A stretch of 64,000 nucleotides of DNA, taken from the NCBI RefSeq assembly GCF_017837635.1, contig NZ_JAGJRS010000010.1:78516-142515 (forward strand), in the 5' to 3' direction. Shown here in pieces: positions 1 through 11,989 of the stretch; position 1 is the stretch's first letter; each line of letters begins with the position of its first letter. The position numbers and the translations under genes are program-made. The notes under the pieces were generated by a model that saw only the letters and a program-made list of their open reading frames with translations, made no database searches and was not told where the DNA came from. Source of the stretch: Frateuria flava. GTDB lineage: Bacteria > Pseudomonadota > Gammaproteobacteria > Xanthomonadales > Rhodanobacteraceae.

Positions 1-42
1 TCGCGCACAAGGTGCGCTCCTGCAGCATCTACACTCCGTGGG

Positions 43-567
43 ATGACGATGGACGAATTCGAAATGCTGATCCGCGCCGTGCCCGACTTCCCGCAGCCGG
101 GCGTCGTGTTCCGCGATGTCACGCCGCTGCTGGCCGATGCCGGTGCCTTCGCGCGCTGCATCGATGCCCTTGCCGAGCCCTGGCTGGGCGAGGGCGTGCG
201 GGCGGTGTGCGGGATCGAGTCGCGCGGCTTCATCTTCGGCGCCGCACTCGCGCAGAAGCTCGACGCGGGCTTCGTGCCGCTGCGCAAGCCGGGCAAGCTG
301 CCGCCGCCGGTGGTCGGCATCGACTACGCGCTGGAGTACGGCCACGACCGGCTGGAAGTGCGCTCCGATGCATTGGTGCGCGGCGAACGCGCGCTGCTGA
401 TCGACGACGTGCTCGCCACCGGCGGCACGCTGGCCGCGGCGCAGGCGCTGCTCGAACGGCTCGGCGTCGAACTGGTGGGGGCGGCCGTGGTGATCGAACT
501 GGAGGCGCTCGCGGGCAGGGCGCGCTGGCAGGGCAAGGCGCCGCTGCGCGCGCTACTGCGCTACTGA
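43..567 (+). CDS. apt: Adenine phosphoribosyltransferase
   Basis: Salvages adenine by condensing it with PRPP to give AMP in the cytoplasm. The 174-residue product has the usual Apt length, an N-terminal [17 protein letters not shown] segment typical of the family, and the PRPP-binding loop [12 protein letters not shown] near residues 118-129. A second in-frame ATG lies two codons downstream, so the start could be at 49. It ends convergently with the acyltransferase gene; the two stop regions overlap by 7 bp. Family assignment is firm. Confidence 0.95.
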   Translation: MTMDEFEMLIRAVPDFPQPGVVFRDVTPLLADAGAFARCIDALAEPWLGEGVRAVCGIESRGFIFGAALAQKLDAGFVPLRKPGKLPPPVVGIDYALEYGHDRLEVRSDALVRGERALLIDDVLATGGTLAAAQALLERLGVELVGAAVVIELEALAGRARWQGKAPLRALLRY

Positions 568-1292
568 GCAGCGCCTTCGGCCAGCAACGCGACCACCGCC
601 TCGCGCGCCTGCCCGGCCAGCGCACTGCGCTCGTGGGGCACCAGCCCCTGGCTGGACAGCGGCTCGCCGATGCGCACCACGATGCGTCCCGGACGCACGC
701 GAAAGCCCGCCGCCGGCAATACCCGGCCACTGCCCTCGATCGCCACCGGCACCACCGCCACGCCGGCCTCGATCGCCAACTGGAAGGCGCCGCCCTTGAA
801 TGGGCCCACACGGCCGCGGCTGCGGGTGCCTTCCGGGAACGCACAAACGCTGGCCCCACCCCGCACGACCTCGACCGCCGCACGCAGCCGGCGCGCCGAA
901 CTGCGCGCGCTGGCGCGCTCGATGAACACCATGCCCATGGCCCGTGCATACCAGCCCACGAACGGCACCTTCGCCAGCTCCTGCTTCAGCACGAAACGCA
1001 ACGGCACCGGCACCGCGCGGAACAGCGCACAGACGTCGATCATCGACTGGTGATTGGCCACGATGACGTGCGGCCGCGACCAGTCGACCCGCTCCAGTCC
1101 GTGCACTTCCAGCCGCGCGCCGGCGCCGCGCAGCAGCCCGGGCGCCCAGCAGCGCGAGGCCATCCGCAGCGGCCAGTGGCGCCCGCCGGTGAGCAGGCGC
1201 ACCAGCAGCGCCAGGGCAATCCAGGCGGCAGTCCAGAGCAGGGTGAACAGCAATTGCAGCGCGTTGAACAACGCCCACGCGAAGCGGCTCAT
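561..1292 (-). CDS. 1-acyl-sn-glycerol-3-phosphate acyltransferase (PlsC family)
   Basis: Predicted to transfer an acyl chain to lysophosphatidic acid at the inner membrane, giving phosphatidic acid. The 243-residue protein has a hydrophobic N-terminal helix (about residues 12-34), the catalytic HX4D motif (H81-D86, in NHQSMID) and the substrate motif FPEGTRS at 152-158. The open frame continues far upstream, but that extension is antisense to clpB and low in complexity. The start at MSRFAWALF is therefore chosen. It could be plsC itself or a paralogue; the sequence alone does not decide. Confidence 0.9.
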   Translation of the reverse strand: MSRFAWALFNALQLLFTLLWTAAWIALALLVRLLTGGRHWPLRMASRCWAPGLLRGAGARLEVHGLERVDWSRPHVIVANHQSMIDVCALFRAVPVPLRFVLKQELAKVPFVGWYARAMGMVFIERASARSSARRLRAAVEVVRGGASVCAFPEGTRSRGRVGPFKGGAFQLAIEAGVAVVPVAIEGSGRVLPAAGFRVRPGRIVVRIGEPLSSQGLVPHERSALAGQAREAVVALLAEGAAQ

Positions 1293-1467
1293 ACACGCGA
1301 TCCGGAAGGTTTCATCACACGGCGTCCCTGCGGGCTGAACCGAAAATGATACGGGCCGGACCCCGGACTCGAACAGGTGTGCCCGCCGTCTTGAAGGCCA
1401 CTGAGACGCCCCTATTTCATGCGCATCGCGGCGGGGGCCGCCCTGTGATTTCCGAAGGATCCACACC

Positions 1468-4059
<2,592 letters not shown>

Positions 4060-4068
4060 CGCCGCCTG

Positions 4069-4236
4069 GCTCCTCTCCCCTCCGGGAAGAGGGGGCTGGG
4101 GTGAGGGGTCGATTGTCGCGAGTAGCGCTCGTCCAGCGCGTTCTGCTTTTCTCGTCTCAGGTGCCGCCTGATCGACCTTTGCCGCAAGAGTGACCCCTCA
4201 CCCCAACCCTCTCCCCAGAAGGGAGAGGGGGCTGGC
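4069..4236. repeat. Inverted pair of G/C-rich extragenic repeats
   Basis: Two copies of one element face each other between the convergent clpB and receptor genes. The left copy (4069-4110) reads CTCC-TCTCCCC, then GGGAAGAGGGGG, then CTGGGGTGAGGGGTC. The right copy (4190-4236) is its reverse complement. About 80 bp of unremarkable sequence lies between them. The same element recurs at many other gaps in this window. Confidence 0.75.
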
Positions 4237-4253
4237 TCGTGGCTTCGTGCCGA

Positions 4254-6677
4254 CTACCAGCTGTAGCGCACCTTCCCGTACACGTAGGCGCCGTTGAAAC
4301 CGAACGGCGAGAACACGCTGTACGGCATCGCGCCGTTGTTGTCGCTCGCCTGGATCACCCGGTCCGGATAGCTGTCGAACACGTTGTCCGCACCTACCGT
4401 GAACATCCACCGGTCCAGCGAGTAGTTGAGCGCCAGGTCGAACAGCCACTTCGAATCGAAGGTCTGATCCAGCGCCGGGTTGGTCGAGTTGTACGAGGTG
4501 AAACTGCCGTAGCGCGTCAGCGTGCTGTCCAGGCTCCAGCGGCCGTTGGTGTAGAGCCAGTTGAAGATCAGCTTGCTGCGCGGCGTGGTGTCGGCCAGCA
4601 GACCGTACTGGTCGCGGCGGTCGATGCGCTTGAAACTCACGCCGAGCGCGTCGAGCACGGCCGGGTTCGGCCGCACGTCGGTCACTTCGTTCTTGTTGTA
4701 GTTGAAGCTGACGGTGGTGTGCAGCGAGGCGCCGTCGCCCACGTCGAAGAGGTAGCTGGCGACCAGGTCGATGCCGCGGGTGCGGGTGTTCACCGCGTTG
4801 GTGAAGTAGGAGATGCCGCTGAAATTGGTGTTGGTGATGCCATTGGCGGCGAGGTAGTCGCGCACCGCCGGCGAGGTGGTGGAAATCGTGCTGGAGAGCG
4901 TGACACGGTCGCGGATCTTGATTTGGTAGAGATCCGCGCTGAGGTCCAGTCCGTCGACCGGGCTCCACACGGCACCGAAGGTGAGGTTGCGCGATTTCTC
5001 CGGCTTCAATGGCTCGCCGCCCAGCAGCGTGGCGATGGCGCTGGTGGAGGACACCAGTCCGGTGTTGTAGATGCCTGCCGGCAGGCCCAGCGAATTGCCC
5101 TCGCCGAAGTACAGCGAGGAGGTGTAGGAGTAGTACTGCTGCGCCAGTGACGGCGCACGGAAGCCGGTCGAGGCGCTGCCGCGCAGGGCGAAGCGGTCGG
5201 TGAAGTCGAAGCGGGCGGCCAGCGCGCCGGAGGTGGTGGTGCCGAAGTCCGAGTAGTCCTCGTGGCGCACCGCGAGGGACGTGCCCAGGCGGTCGGTCAG
5301 ATTGGTCTCCACGCTCACGTACTCGGCCACGTCGTGCCGGTCGTGCGAGCCGGCGTTGGCTGGCTGGTAGCCGCCGAAGCCCTGCGCGCCGCCGGAGAAA
5401 CCCGACGTGCCGGTGTAGTAGGAGGGCAGGTCGCCGGCGCGGATCTGATAGCTCTGGCGCAGGTATTCGGCGCCGAAGGCGAGCGTAACGTCGTTGGGCA
5501 GCCAGCCGACTGACAGGTCCTTGGCGATGTCCACGTCCAGCGACTGCTGCGCGGCATCCAGGATGCCGTCGTGGAAGCGCGTAGGCGTGTTGCCGAAGTC
5601 GTTGAGGTAGGCGCGGTTGAGTGTGTTGAACGTTGCGTAGGACACCCGGTTGCCGCCGTAGTTGCCCGAGACGTCCCAGCGCCAGCCACCGTCGGTCTTG
5701 CCGTGGATGCCCACCACCAGCGAGCGGTCGGTGGCCCTGGCGTTCTCCAGAGGAAGATAACCGTTGGGGTAGAGCGAAGGCACCGCGTTGGCGTTGCTCA
5801 GGTTGCGGAAGAACGCCGGCGACACCGAGTCGCGCTTGCCGTAATGGCCGAAGGCGTACAGCTGCGCGCCGCCGACGTCGTACTGCCCGTTGAGCATCAG
5901 ATTGCGGTCGGTCACCTCCGGATCGCCGTAGCGCTGGGTGACGCCTTCCTGTGGGCGCGTGCGGTTGGGGCCGGCGCGATTGGTGTAGTCCTGGTGGCCG
6001 GCTTGCGCGGTGAAGCGGATCCAGCCGGCATCGGACAGCGGGATGCCTGCGCTGGCCGAGCCCTGCCACTTGCGCCCGTCGCCGGCCGAGTACTGGCCGC
6101 CCGACAGCGCCACGTCCCCGCCCTCGGCGCCTTTCTTGAGCACGATGTTGATCACGCCGGCGATGGCGTCGGAGCCGTATTGCGCCGAGGCGCCGTCGCG
6201 CAATACCTCGATATGGTCGATGGCGTCGATCGGAATGGTGTTGAGGTCGACCGCCTGCGAGCCGCGGCCCAGCACGCCGTTGGTCAGGATGATCGCGCCC
6301 GGGTGCCAGCGCTTGCCGTCGACCAGCACCAGCACCTGGTCGGGCGACAGGCCGCGCAGCTGCGCGGGCCGCTGCGAATCGGCGGTATCGGCGGCGGAGG
6401 GGCGTGGGAAGGTCAGCGAGGGAATCACGCGAGCCAGCGCGGTGGAGAGCTCGGTGGTGCCGGTCTGCTTGAGCAGTTGCGCCGAAACCACGTCCACCGG
6501 CGTGAGCGAACTGCTTTCGGTGCGGTTGTCCGCGCGCGTACCGGTGACGATCACGGTGCCCAGGTTCTTCGCGCTCTTGGTGCCCAGGGAGGTGTCCTGC
6601 GCGTGGGTTGCGGAGCAGGCGAACAGCACCGCCGCGGGGAGCAGCGCCAGGCGGAGGAAACGGTGGGGATGATTCAC
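4254..6677 (-). CDS. TonB-dependent outer-membrane receptor
   Basis: Predicted 22-strand beta-barrel that imports a scarce ligand using TonB energy. The 807-residue precursor has a signal peptide ending near CSATHA (about residue 26), a TonB-box-like LGTVIVTGTR segment, a plug domain (about 50-170) with QLRGLSPDQVLVLVDGKR and a GSDAIAGVINIVLKKG segment, then a long barrel. It ends in an aromatic residue (VRYSW), as outer-membrane proteins do. It stands alone, with no regulator, sigma/anti-sigma pair or enzyme beside it, so the ligand cannot be inferred. Start MNHPHRF follows a plausible GGGGAACTCC ribosome site. Confidence 0.92.
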   Translation of the reverse strand: MNHPHRFLRLALLPAAVLFACSATHAQDTSLGTKSAKNLGTVIVTGTRADNRTESSSLTPVDVVSAQLLKQTGTTELSTALARVIPSLTFPRPSAADTADSQRPAQLRGLSPDQVLVLVDGKRWHPGAIILTNGVLGRGSQAVDLNTIPIDAIDHIEVLRDGASAQYGSDAIAGVINIVLKKGAEGGDVALSGGQYSAGDGRKWQGSASAGIPLSDAGWIRFTAQAGHQDYTNRAGPNRTRPQEGVTQRYGDPEVTDRNLMLNGQYDVGGAQLYAFGHYGKRDSVSPAFFRNLSNANAVPSLYPNGYLPLENARATDRSLVVGIHGKTDGGWRWDVSGNYGGNRVSYATFNTLNRAYLNDFGNTPTRFHDGILDAAQQSLDVDIAKDLSVGWLPNDVTLAFGAEYLRQSYQIRAGDLPSYYTGTSGFSGGAQGFGGYQPANAGSHDRHDVAEYVSVETNLTDRLGTSLAVRHEDYSDFGTTTSGALAARFDFTDRFALRGSASTGFRAPSLAQQYYSYTSSLYFGEGNSLGLPAGIYNTGLVSSTSAIATLLGGEPLKPEKSRNLTFGAVWSPVDGLDLSADLYQIKIRDRVTLSSTISTTSPAVRDYLAANGITNTNFSGISYFTNAVNTRTRGIDLVASYLFDVGDGASLHTTVSFNYNKNEVTDVRPNPAVLDALGVSFKRIDRRDQYGLLADTTPRSKLIFNWLYTNGRWSLDSTLTRYGSFTSYNSTNPALDQTFDSKWLFDLALNYSLDRWMFTVGADNVFDSYPDRVIQASDNNGAMPYSVFSPFGFNGAYVYGKVRYSW

Positions 6678-6914
6678 GGGGAACTCCTGTCACGGGTGTG
6701 GCGATGCGCAGCCGATGGTGGCATCGGGATCGACGGACGTATCGACGTCCACAGGGGCGCGCGCAGGCGTGGTGTCGCGTGGAATCCATGCGCGCCTGGA
6801 GGCAGGCTACTCCCGGCGCCACGCCCGCGCCAAGGCGCGCGGCATTGAAATCGCGACCGGCGACTCGATAATGCGCACCAGCATTTCAGGGCTGCCTGCC
6901 CGGAGTTGTCACCC

Positions 6915-7205
6915 ATGCCGATCTACGAATTCGAATGTGCCCAGTGCGGTCACCGTTTCGACCGCCTGCAGAAACTGTCCGACCCGGACCCGTCCGCCTG
7001 CCCGTCCTGCGAGGCGCCGCGCGTGCAGCGCAAGCTGAGCGCGCCCGCGTTCCGCCTCGCCGGAAGTGGCTGGTACGAAACGGACTTCAAGAAGGATGGG
7101 GACAAGAAACGCAACCTGGCCGGTGACGGCGACGCCAAGGCGGCCGCGCCGGCGCCCGCGCCCGCCCCGGCTGCCGAGAGCAAGCCCGCCTCCAGCGGGG
7201 ACTGA
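6915..7205 (+). CDS. FmdB-family zinc-ribbon protein
   Basis: Small putative regulatory protein (96 residues) with an N-terminal zinc ribbon: [15 protein letters not shown] followed by CPSC supplies two CxxC pairs. The middle carries the [23 protein letters not shown] segment of this family. The C-terminal third is a low-complexity Ala/Pro tail. ATG 6915 is preferred over an upstream TTG because homologues begin MPIYEF. It lies 150 bp upstream of aspS on the same strand, a linkage often seen in proteobacteria. Its molecular role is not established. Confidence 0.9.
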   Translation: MPIYEFECAQCGHRFDRLQKLSDPDPSACPSCEAPRVQRKLSAPAFRLAGSGWYETDFKKDGDKKRNLAGDGDAKAAAPAPAPAPAAESKPASSGD

Positions 7206-7302
7206 CCCGGCGAACATCCTGCAGGAGCGCACCTGGGCGCGAACCGGACGCATCCGGTCGCTCGCAGGCGCGCGCCTGCAGGTTCGTGGCCGGCGCGGAT
7301 GC

Positions 7303-7308
7303 TAAAAT
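7303..7308 (+). promoter_or_regulatory. Candidate -10 box upstream of aspS
   Basis: TAAAAT followed by CGCCCGTTCG lies 50 bp before aspS. The same TAAAATCG string appears before yebC and tRNA-Lys, which suggests a shared sigma70-type element. No convincing -35 hexamer was found at the right distance. Confidence 0.35.
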
Positions 7309-7357
7309 CGCCCGTTCGCACGCCTCGAACGGCGCCATCCCCGGAGTTTCCCTTCCT

Positions 7358-9112
7358 ATGCGCACGCATTACTGCGGCCTCATCGACGAGTCGCTGGTTG
7401 GCCAGACCGTCACCCTGTGCGGCTGGGTCAACACGATCCGCCTGCAGAGCCACGTCGCCTTCATCGACCTGCGCGACCACGAGGGCATCGCCCAGGTCGT
7501 CGTGGAGCGCGAGAACGCGGATGCGTTCGCGGTGGCGGGCGAGGTCGGCAACGAATACTGCCTGAAGGTCATCGGCACGATCCGCAAGCGCCTGTCGGTC
7601 AACGACAAGCTCAAGACGGGCACGGTGGAACTGGTCGCCGACACGGTCGAGGTGCTCAATGCGGCGAAGGACCTGCCCTTCGCGATGCACGAGAATCCCA
7701 ACGAGGACCTGCGGATGACCTACCGCTACCTCGACCTGCGCCGCCCGGAAATGCAGACCATGATGCGCCGGCGCATCAAGCTGGTGCAGGCGCTGCGCCG
7801 TTATCTGGACGCGCGCGGCTTCCAGGACATCGAGACGCCGATCCTGACCAAGGCCACGCCCGAGGGCGCGCGCGACTACCTGGTGCCCAGCCGCGTGCAT
7901 CCGGGCCAGTTCTATGCGCTGCCGCAGTCGCCGCAGCTGTTCAAGCAGATCCTGATGATGGCCGGCTTCGACCGCTACTACCAGATCGCGCGCTGCTTCC
8001 GCGACGAGGACCTGCGCGCCGACCGCCAGCCGGAATTCACCCAGCTCGACCTGGAGTTCGCGTTCGTCGAAGAGCAGGACGTGCAGGACTTCGTCGAAGG
8101 GCTGATCCGCCACGTGTTCAAGGAAGTGGTCGACGTCGAGCTGGACGCCACGTTCCCCCGCATGACCTACGCCGAGGCGATGCGCCGCTTCGGTTCGGAC
8201 AAGCCGGACCTGCGCATCGCGCTGGAACTGGTGGACGTGGCCGAGGCGCTCAAGGGCGTCGAGTTCAAGGTATTCGCCGAGCCGGCCAACGACCCGGCCG
8301 GCCGCGTGGCCGCGCTGCGCGTTCCGGGTGGCGTGGCGCTCTCGCGCAAGGACATCGACGGGCTGACCGAGTACGTCGCCCGGTACGGCGCCAAGGGGCT
8401 GGCCTGGATCAAGGTCGAGGACCGCGCCAAGGGCCGCGAGGGCATCAGCTCGCCGGTGGCCAAGTTCCTCGACGACGCGGCGCTGGAGGCCGCGCTGACC
8501 GCCACCGGTGCGCAGAGCGGCGACATCGTGTTCGTCGGCGCCGGCAAGTGGAAGACCGTGACCGACTTCATGGGGGCCTTGCGCCTGAAGGTCGGCAAGG
8601 ACCGCGGCCTGGTCGAGGCGGGCTGGAAGCCGCTGTGGGTCACCGACTTCCCGATGTTCGAGTACAATGAGGAGGAGCAGCGTTACGTCGCGCTGCACCA
8701 CCCGTTCACCGCGCCCAAGGTCGATGACATCGCCGACCTGAAGGCCAATGCGTCTACCGCGGTGAGCCGTGGCTACGATATGGTGCTCAATGGCAACGAG
8801 ATCGGCGGCGGCTCGATCCGTATCCATCGGCCGGAGATGCAGAGCGCGGTGTTCGAGTTGCTCGGCATCGGCGCGGAGGAGGCCGAGGCCAAGTTCGGCT
8901 TCCTGCTCAAGGCGCTCAAGTTCGGCGCGCCGCCGCACGGCGGCCTGGCCTTCGGCATCGACCGTATCGCCGCGCTGATGGCCGGTACCGAGTCGATCCG
9001 CGACGTGATCGCCTTCCCCAAGACCACCAGCGCGCAGGACCTGATGACCGATGCGCCCTCGCCGGTGGCCGAGGCGCAGCTGAAGGAGCTGCACGTCAAC
9101 GTCGCAGGCTGA
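7358..9112 (+). CDS. aspS: Aspartate--tRNA ligase
   Basis: Class II synthetase that charges tRNA-Asp. The 584-residue protein has the N-terminal anticodon-binding OB fold, motif 2 around [20 protein letters not shown], the [10 protein letters not shown] signature, a bacterial GAD-type insertion, and motif 3 near [12 protein letters not shown]. The frame opens upstream at 7286, but MRTHYCGL matches the conserved start, so ATG 7358 is chosen. The first OB-fold loop reads [11 protein letters not shown] where many bacteria have an RRDxGG-type loop. Whether this affects anticodon discrimination is unknown. Confidence 0.96.
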   Translation: MRTHYCGLIDESLVGQTVTLCGWVNTIRLQSHVAFIDLRDHEGIAQVVVERENADAFAVAGEVGNEYCLKVIGTIRKRLSVNDKLKTGTVELVADTVEVLNAAKDLPFAMHENPNEDLRMTYRYLDLRRPEMQTMMRRRIKLVQALRRYLDARGFQDIETPILTKATPEGARDYLVPSRVHPGQFYALPQSPQLFKQILMMAGFDRYYQIARCFRDEDLRADRQPEFTQLDLEFAFVEEQDVQDFVEGLIRHVFKEVVDVELDATFPRMTYAEAMRRFGSDKPDLRIALELVDVAEALKGVEFKVFAEPANDPAGRVAALRVPGGVALSRKDIDGLTEYVARYGAKGLAWIKVEDRAKGREGISSPVAKFLDDAALEAALTATGAQSGDIVFVGAGKWKTVTDFMGALRLKVGKDRGLVEAGWKPLWVTDFPMFEYNEEEQRYVALHHPFTAPKVDDIADLKANASTAVSRGYDMVLNGNEIGGGSIRIHRPEMQSAVFELLGIGAEEAEAKFGFLLKALKFGAPPHGGLAFGIDRIAALMAGTESIRDVIAFPKTTSAQDLMTDAPSPVAEAQLKELHVNVAG

Positions 9113-9120
9113 CCTGATCC

Positions 9121-9143
9121 CGTAGGGTGGGCTTCAGCCCACC
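9121..9143. repeat. GTAGGGTGGGCTTCAGCCCACC palindromic repeat
   Basis: A 22-bp motif whose centre, GTGGGCTTCAGCCCAC, is a hairpin. An identical copy lies at 40260-40282. A decayed copy appears around 9171-9190, and a shorter relative lies near 36935. Confidence 0.7.
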
Positions 9144-9216
9144 TGGCCACCACGCCCCGCACGCCCCGAGATGGGCTTCACGTCCACCCAGCGACGTCCG
9201 GTTCGCCAGGTCTGCC

Positions 9217-9891
9217 ATGTCCCCAGAACCGCCCGAATCCTCCATCCCGAATCCCGAATCCCGGCCCCCTGAGCAGATCGTCCTGCTGCACGGCCTGTGG
9301 ATGCGCGGCTTCGCGCTGGGCCTGCTGCACAAGCGGCTGGCCGATGCCGGCTTCGCCGTCGACCGCTTCGACTACATGAGCGTGGTCTCCTCGCAGGAAC
9401 GCATCGTCGAGCGCCTGCACCTGCGCATGCAGCGCTTTGCGCCCGGGCCGGTGCATCTGGTCGGCCACAGCCTGGGCGGCCTGCTGGCGTTGCAGGCCTG
9501 CCGCGAAGCGGCCGACCTGCCGCCGGGCCGGATCGTCTGCCTGGGTTCCCCGCTGCAGGGCAGTGCCGCGGCGCGCGGCTTCGCCGGCTTCGGGCAGGGT
9601 GGCGAAGCACTGCTGGGCCACAACCGCGAACTGCTCGAACACGGCATGGAGCGCTGGGACGGCACGCGCGAGGTGGGCGTCATCGCCGGGCGCGTGCCGA
9701 TCGGCCTCGGGGCGATGCTCGCGCATATCGAAGGCGAGCACGATGGCACCGTGGCGGTCGCCGAGACCCGGTTGCCGGGCCTCACCGACCACTGCGTGGT
9801 CGAGACCAGCCACACCGGGCTGGTGCTTTCGGCCGATGCCGCGCACCAGGTGGTGCAGTTCCTGCAGAACGGTCGTTTTGACTCCCTGTAG
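9217..9891 (+). CDS. Alpha/beta hydrolase, lipase-like
   Basis: A 224-residue alpha/beta-hydrolase. VLLHGLWM supplies the oxyanion segment, GHSLGG places the nucleophile at Ser85, EGEHDGTV offers an acidic residue, and a late TSHTGL supplies a histidine. The layout resembles small cytosolic esterases and PGAP1-like lipases. There is no signal peptide. The N-terminus is uncertain: the frame is open further upstream through repeat DNA, and ATG 9217 itself sits before a proline-rich stretch. Substrate cannot be inferred. Confidence 0.8.
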   Translation: MSPEPPESSIPNPESRPPEQIVLLHGLWMRGFALGLLHKRLADAGFAVDRFDYMSVVSSQERIVERLHLRMQRFAPGPVHLVGHSLGGLLALQACREAADLPPGRIVCLGSPLQGSAAARGFAGFGQGGEALLGHNRELLEHGMERWDGTREVGVIAGRVPIGLGAMLAHIEGEHDGTVAVAETRLPGLTDHCVVETSHTGLVLSADAAHQVVQFLQNGRFDSL

Positions 9892-9940
9892 GAGCGCCCT
9901 TGGGCGCGACCGCCGGGCCGGTCGCGCCCAAGGGCGCTCC
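9891..9940. repeat. Perfect 21-bp-arm hairpin after the hydrolase gene
   Basis: GGAGCGCCCTTGGGCGCGACC (9891-9911) is exactly reverse-complemented at 9920-9940 with an 8-bp loop. It begins inside the hydrolase stop codon. It belongs to the GGAGCGC...GCGCTCC repeat class also seen, diverged, at 22628 and 35910. It lacks a T tract, so it is a repeat rather than a standard terminator. Confidence 0.8.
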
Positions 9941-9950
9941 TGCAGGGGGT

Positions 9951-9981
9951 TTGTCGGCGCGGCCACCGGTTGGAGTAAAAT
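9951..9981 (+). promoter_or_regulatory. Candidate promoter of yebC
   Basis: TTGTCG (9951-9956) and TAAAAT (9976-9981) are separated by 19 bp, slightly long for sigma70. The downstream TAAAATCG string matches those before aspS and tRNA-Lys. Confidence 0.4.
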
Positions 9982-10013
9982 CGGCCGCTTGTCCATTGTT
10001 CAGGTTTCCCGCC

Positions 10014-10727
10014 ATGGGTAGAGGCCCGTCCATCGAAGGCCGCAAGAACGCCGAAGACGCCAAGCGCGCCAAGGTGTTCACCAAGCTGATCCGCGAGATC
10101 ACCGTCGCCACCCGCGCCGGCGTCGCCGACCCGGCCGCCAACCCGCGCCTGCGCGCCGCGGTGGACAAGGCGCTGTCGGCCAACATGACCAAGGACACCA
10201 TCGAGCGCGCGATCAAGCGCGGCTCGGGTGCCGAGGGCGGCGGCGAGGAACTGCGCTATGAGGGCTACGGCCCGGGCGGCGTCGCGATGATCATCGAATG
10301 CTTCACCGACAACCCCACCCGCACCGTCGCCGACGTGCGCCACGCGCTGACCAGGCACGGCGGCAACCTGGGCACCTCCGGCTCGGTGGCGTTCCAGTTC
10401 ACCCGTTGCGGCGAGCTGACGTTCGCCACCGGCGGTGACGAGGCGGCCGAGGAAAAGGTGCTGGAGGCGGCGCTGGAAGCCGGCGCCGACGACGTGATCA
10501 ACGAGCACGGCGAGAGCACCGTGATCTGCACACCGGAAAACTTCGAAGCGGTGCAGCAGGCGCTGGCCGACGCCGGCCTGGAATCGCTGCACGCGGGCGT
10601 GGGCATGCGCGCGAACAACCGCGTGGCCGTTCCCGAGGACGTGCTCGAACCGCTGACCGACCTGCTCGAGCGCCTCGATGCGCTGGACGACGTGAGCGAG
10701 GTCTATCACAACGCGCAGCTGCCATGA
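10014..10727 (+). CDS. yebC: YebC/PmpR-family DNA-binding regulator
   Basis: A 237-residue member of the YebC/TACO1 family. Members have been described as DNA-binding regulators and, in some lineages, as translation factors that help at difficult sequences. The hallmark start [20 protein letters not shown] and the [13 protein letters not shown] and YEGYGPGG segments are present. It lies directly upstream of ruvC, as in many bacteria. ATG 10014 is fixed by the conserved start, although the frame is open upstream to 9900 through hairpin DNA. Confidence 0.95.
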   Translation: MGRGPSIEGRKNAEDAKRAKVFTKLIREITVATRAGVADPAANPRLRAAVDKALSANMTKDTIERAIKRGSGAEGGGEELRYEGYGPGGVAMIIECFTDNPTRTVADVRHALTRHGGNLGTSGSVAFQFTRCGELTFATGGDEAAEEKVLEAALEAGADDVINEHGESTVICTPENFEAVQQALADAGLESLHAGVGMRANNRVAVPEDVLEPLTDLLERLDALDDVSEVYHNAQLP

Positions 10728-10816
10728 GGCCGGGAATGGGGAATGGGGAATGGGAAATCGTTGGGTCGCGGAAGCGTACGCAGCGCTCCCGTGGCTGAGC
10801 GTGTGCCGGATCTGCC

Positions 10817-11368
10817 GTGGCTCTGAACCATTCCCCATTGACCATTCCCCATTGCCGGATCATCGGCATCGACCCCGGCAGCCAGCGCACCGGCTTCGGG
10901 ATCATCGATGTCGATGCGGTGGGCAAGCTCACGCACGTGCACCACGGTGCGCTGGCGGTAGCCGGCGAGGACACCTTCCCGCTGCGCCTGAAACGCATCT
11001 TTGACGAGCTCACCCTCATCATCGGCGACCATCAGCCGGCCGAGTGCGGTATCGAACGCGTGTTCATGGCGCGCAATCCGGATTCGGCGCTGAAACTCGG
11101 CCAGGCGCGCGGCGCAGCGATCTGCGCGGTGGCGGCAAGGGGCCTGGCGGTGCACGAGTACGCGCCCACCGAGATCAAGCAGGCGGTGGTCGGCAGCGGC
11201 CGCGGCGACAAGACGCAGGTGCAGCACATGGTCGGCATCCTGCTCGGCCTGAAGGGGCCGCTGCAGCCGGACGCGGCCGACGCGCTGGCGATCGCGGTCA
11301 CCCATGCGCACACGCGCGCGAGCCTCGCGCGCGTGGGCATTCCCCGTACGGCCTGGAGGCGGCGATGA
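10817..11368 (+). CDS. ruvC: Holliday junction endonuclease RuvC
   Basis: Resolves Holliday junctions by paired nicking. The 183-residue product has the RNase H-like fold residues: Asp in [11 protein letters not shown], Glu in IERVF, and the Asp pair in [10 protein letters not shown]. The start is ambiguous: GTG 10817 gives [17 protein letters not shown], but the sequence just before the conserved IIGIDPG derives from a GGGAATGGGGAATGGG-type repeat and its mirror image. The repeat therefore appears to have supplied the N-terminus or hidden the original start. Overlaps ruvA by 4 bp (ATGA). Confidence 0.95.
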   Translation: MALNHSPLTIPHCRIIGIDPGSQRTGFGIIDVDAVGKLTHVHHGALAVAGEDTFPLRLKRIFDELTLIIGDHQPAECGIERVFMARNPDSALKLGQARGAAICAVAARGLAVHEYAPTEIKQAVVGSGRGDKTQVQHMVGILLGLKGPLQPDAADALAIAVTHAHTRASLARVGIPRTAWRRR

Positions 11369-11964
11369 TCGGACGACTGCGCGGCACCCTGGTTTCCAAG
11401 CAGCCGCCCTGGCTGCTGGTGGAGGTCGGCGGCGTCGGCTACGAGCTCGAAGCGCCGATGTCGACCATCTACGACCTGCCGCAGACCGGCAAGGAAGTGA
11501 CCCTGCTCACCCACTACGCGGTGAAGGAGGACAGCGTCGCGCTGTACGGCTTCCTGCGCGAGGACGAGCGCGCGCTGTTCCGCAACCTGCAGAAGGTCTC
11601 GGGCATCGGCGCGAAGATCTCGCTGGCGGTGCTGTCGGGCGTGTCCACCGCCGATTTCGCGCGACTGGTGCAGGCCGGCGACGTGGTGGCGCTGACCAAG
11701 ATCCCGGGTATCGGCAAGAAGACCGCCGAGCGCATCGTGGTGGAGCTGCGCGACCGCGTGGAAGGCTTGGGCGCAAGCCTGCCGGGCGCGTCCGGCAAGG
11801 GCGCCGGCGTCCCGCTGGATCCGGCGGGAGAAGCCACCGTGGCGTTGCAGCAATTGGGCTACAAGCCTGCTGAAGTTACCCGCCTCGTGCAAAAAGTCGC
11901 CGCCGAAGGCGACGATGCCGAAGCGATCATCCGCAAGGCGCTGCGCGCCGCACTGGGCCACTAA
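11365..11964 (+). CDS. ruvA: Holliday junction branch-migration subunit RuvA
   Basis: Tetrameric protein that binds the four-way junction and loads RuvB. The 199 residues show the N-terminal OB fold (MIGRLRGTL...GVGYELEAP), two helix-hairpin-helix motifs (VSGIGAKIS and [12 protein letters not shown]) and the C-terminal RuvB-binding domain ([15 protein letters not shown]...[10 protein letters not shown]). Translationally coupled to ruvC by an ATGA overlap. kup follows 25 bp later, which splits the usual ruvAB pair. Confidence 0.97.
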   Translation: MIGRLRGTLVSKQPPWLLVEVGGVGYELEAPMSTIYDLPQTGKEVTLLTHYAVKEDSVALYGFLREDERALFRNLQKVSGIGAKISLAVLSGVSTADFARLVQAGDVVALTKIPGIGKKTAERIVVELRDRVEGLGASLPGASGKGAGVPLDPAGEATVALQQLGYKPAEVTRLVQKVAAEGDDAEAIIRKALRAALGH

Positions 11965-11989
11965 TGGCCCGGGTGCACGAGCGAGAGAT

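Noticed and set aside
9891-9940. Hairpin after the hydrolase gene as a terminator
   Set aside because: No T run follows and the same motif class occurs upstream of genes, so it is classed as a repeat.
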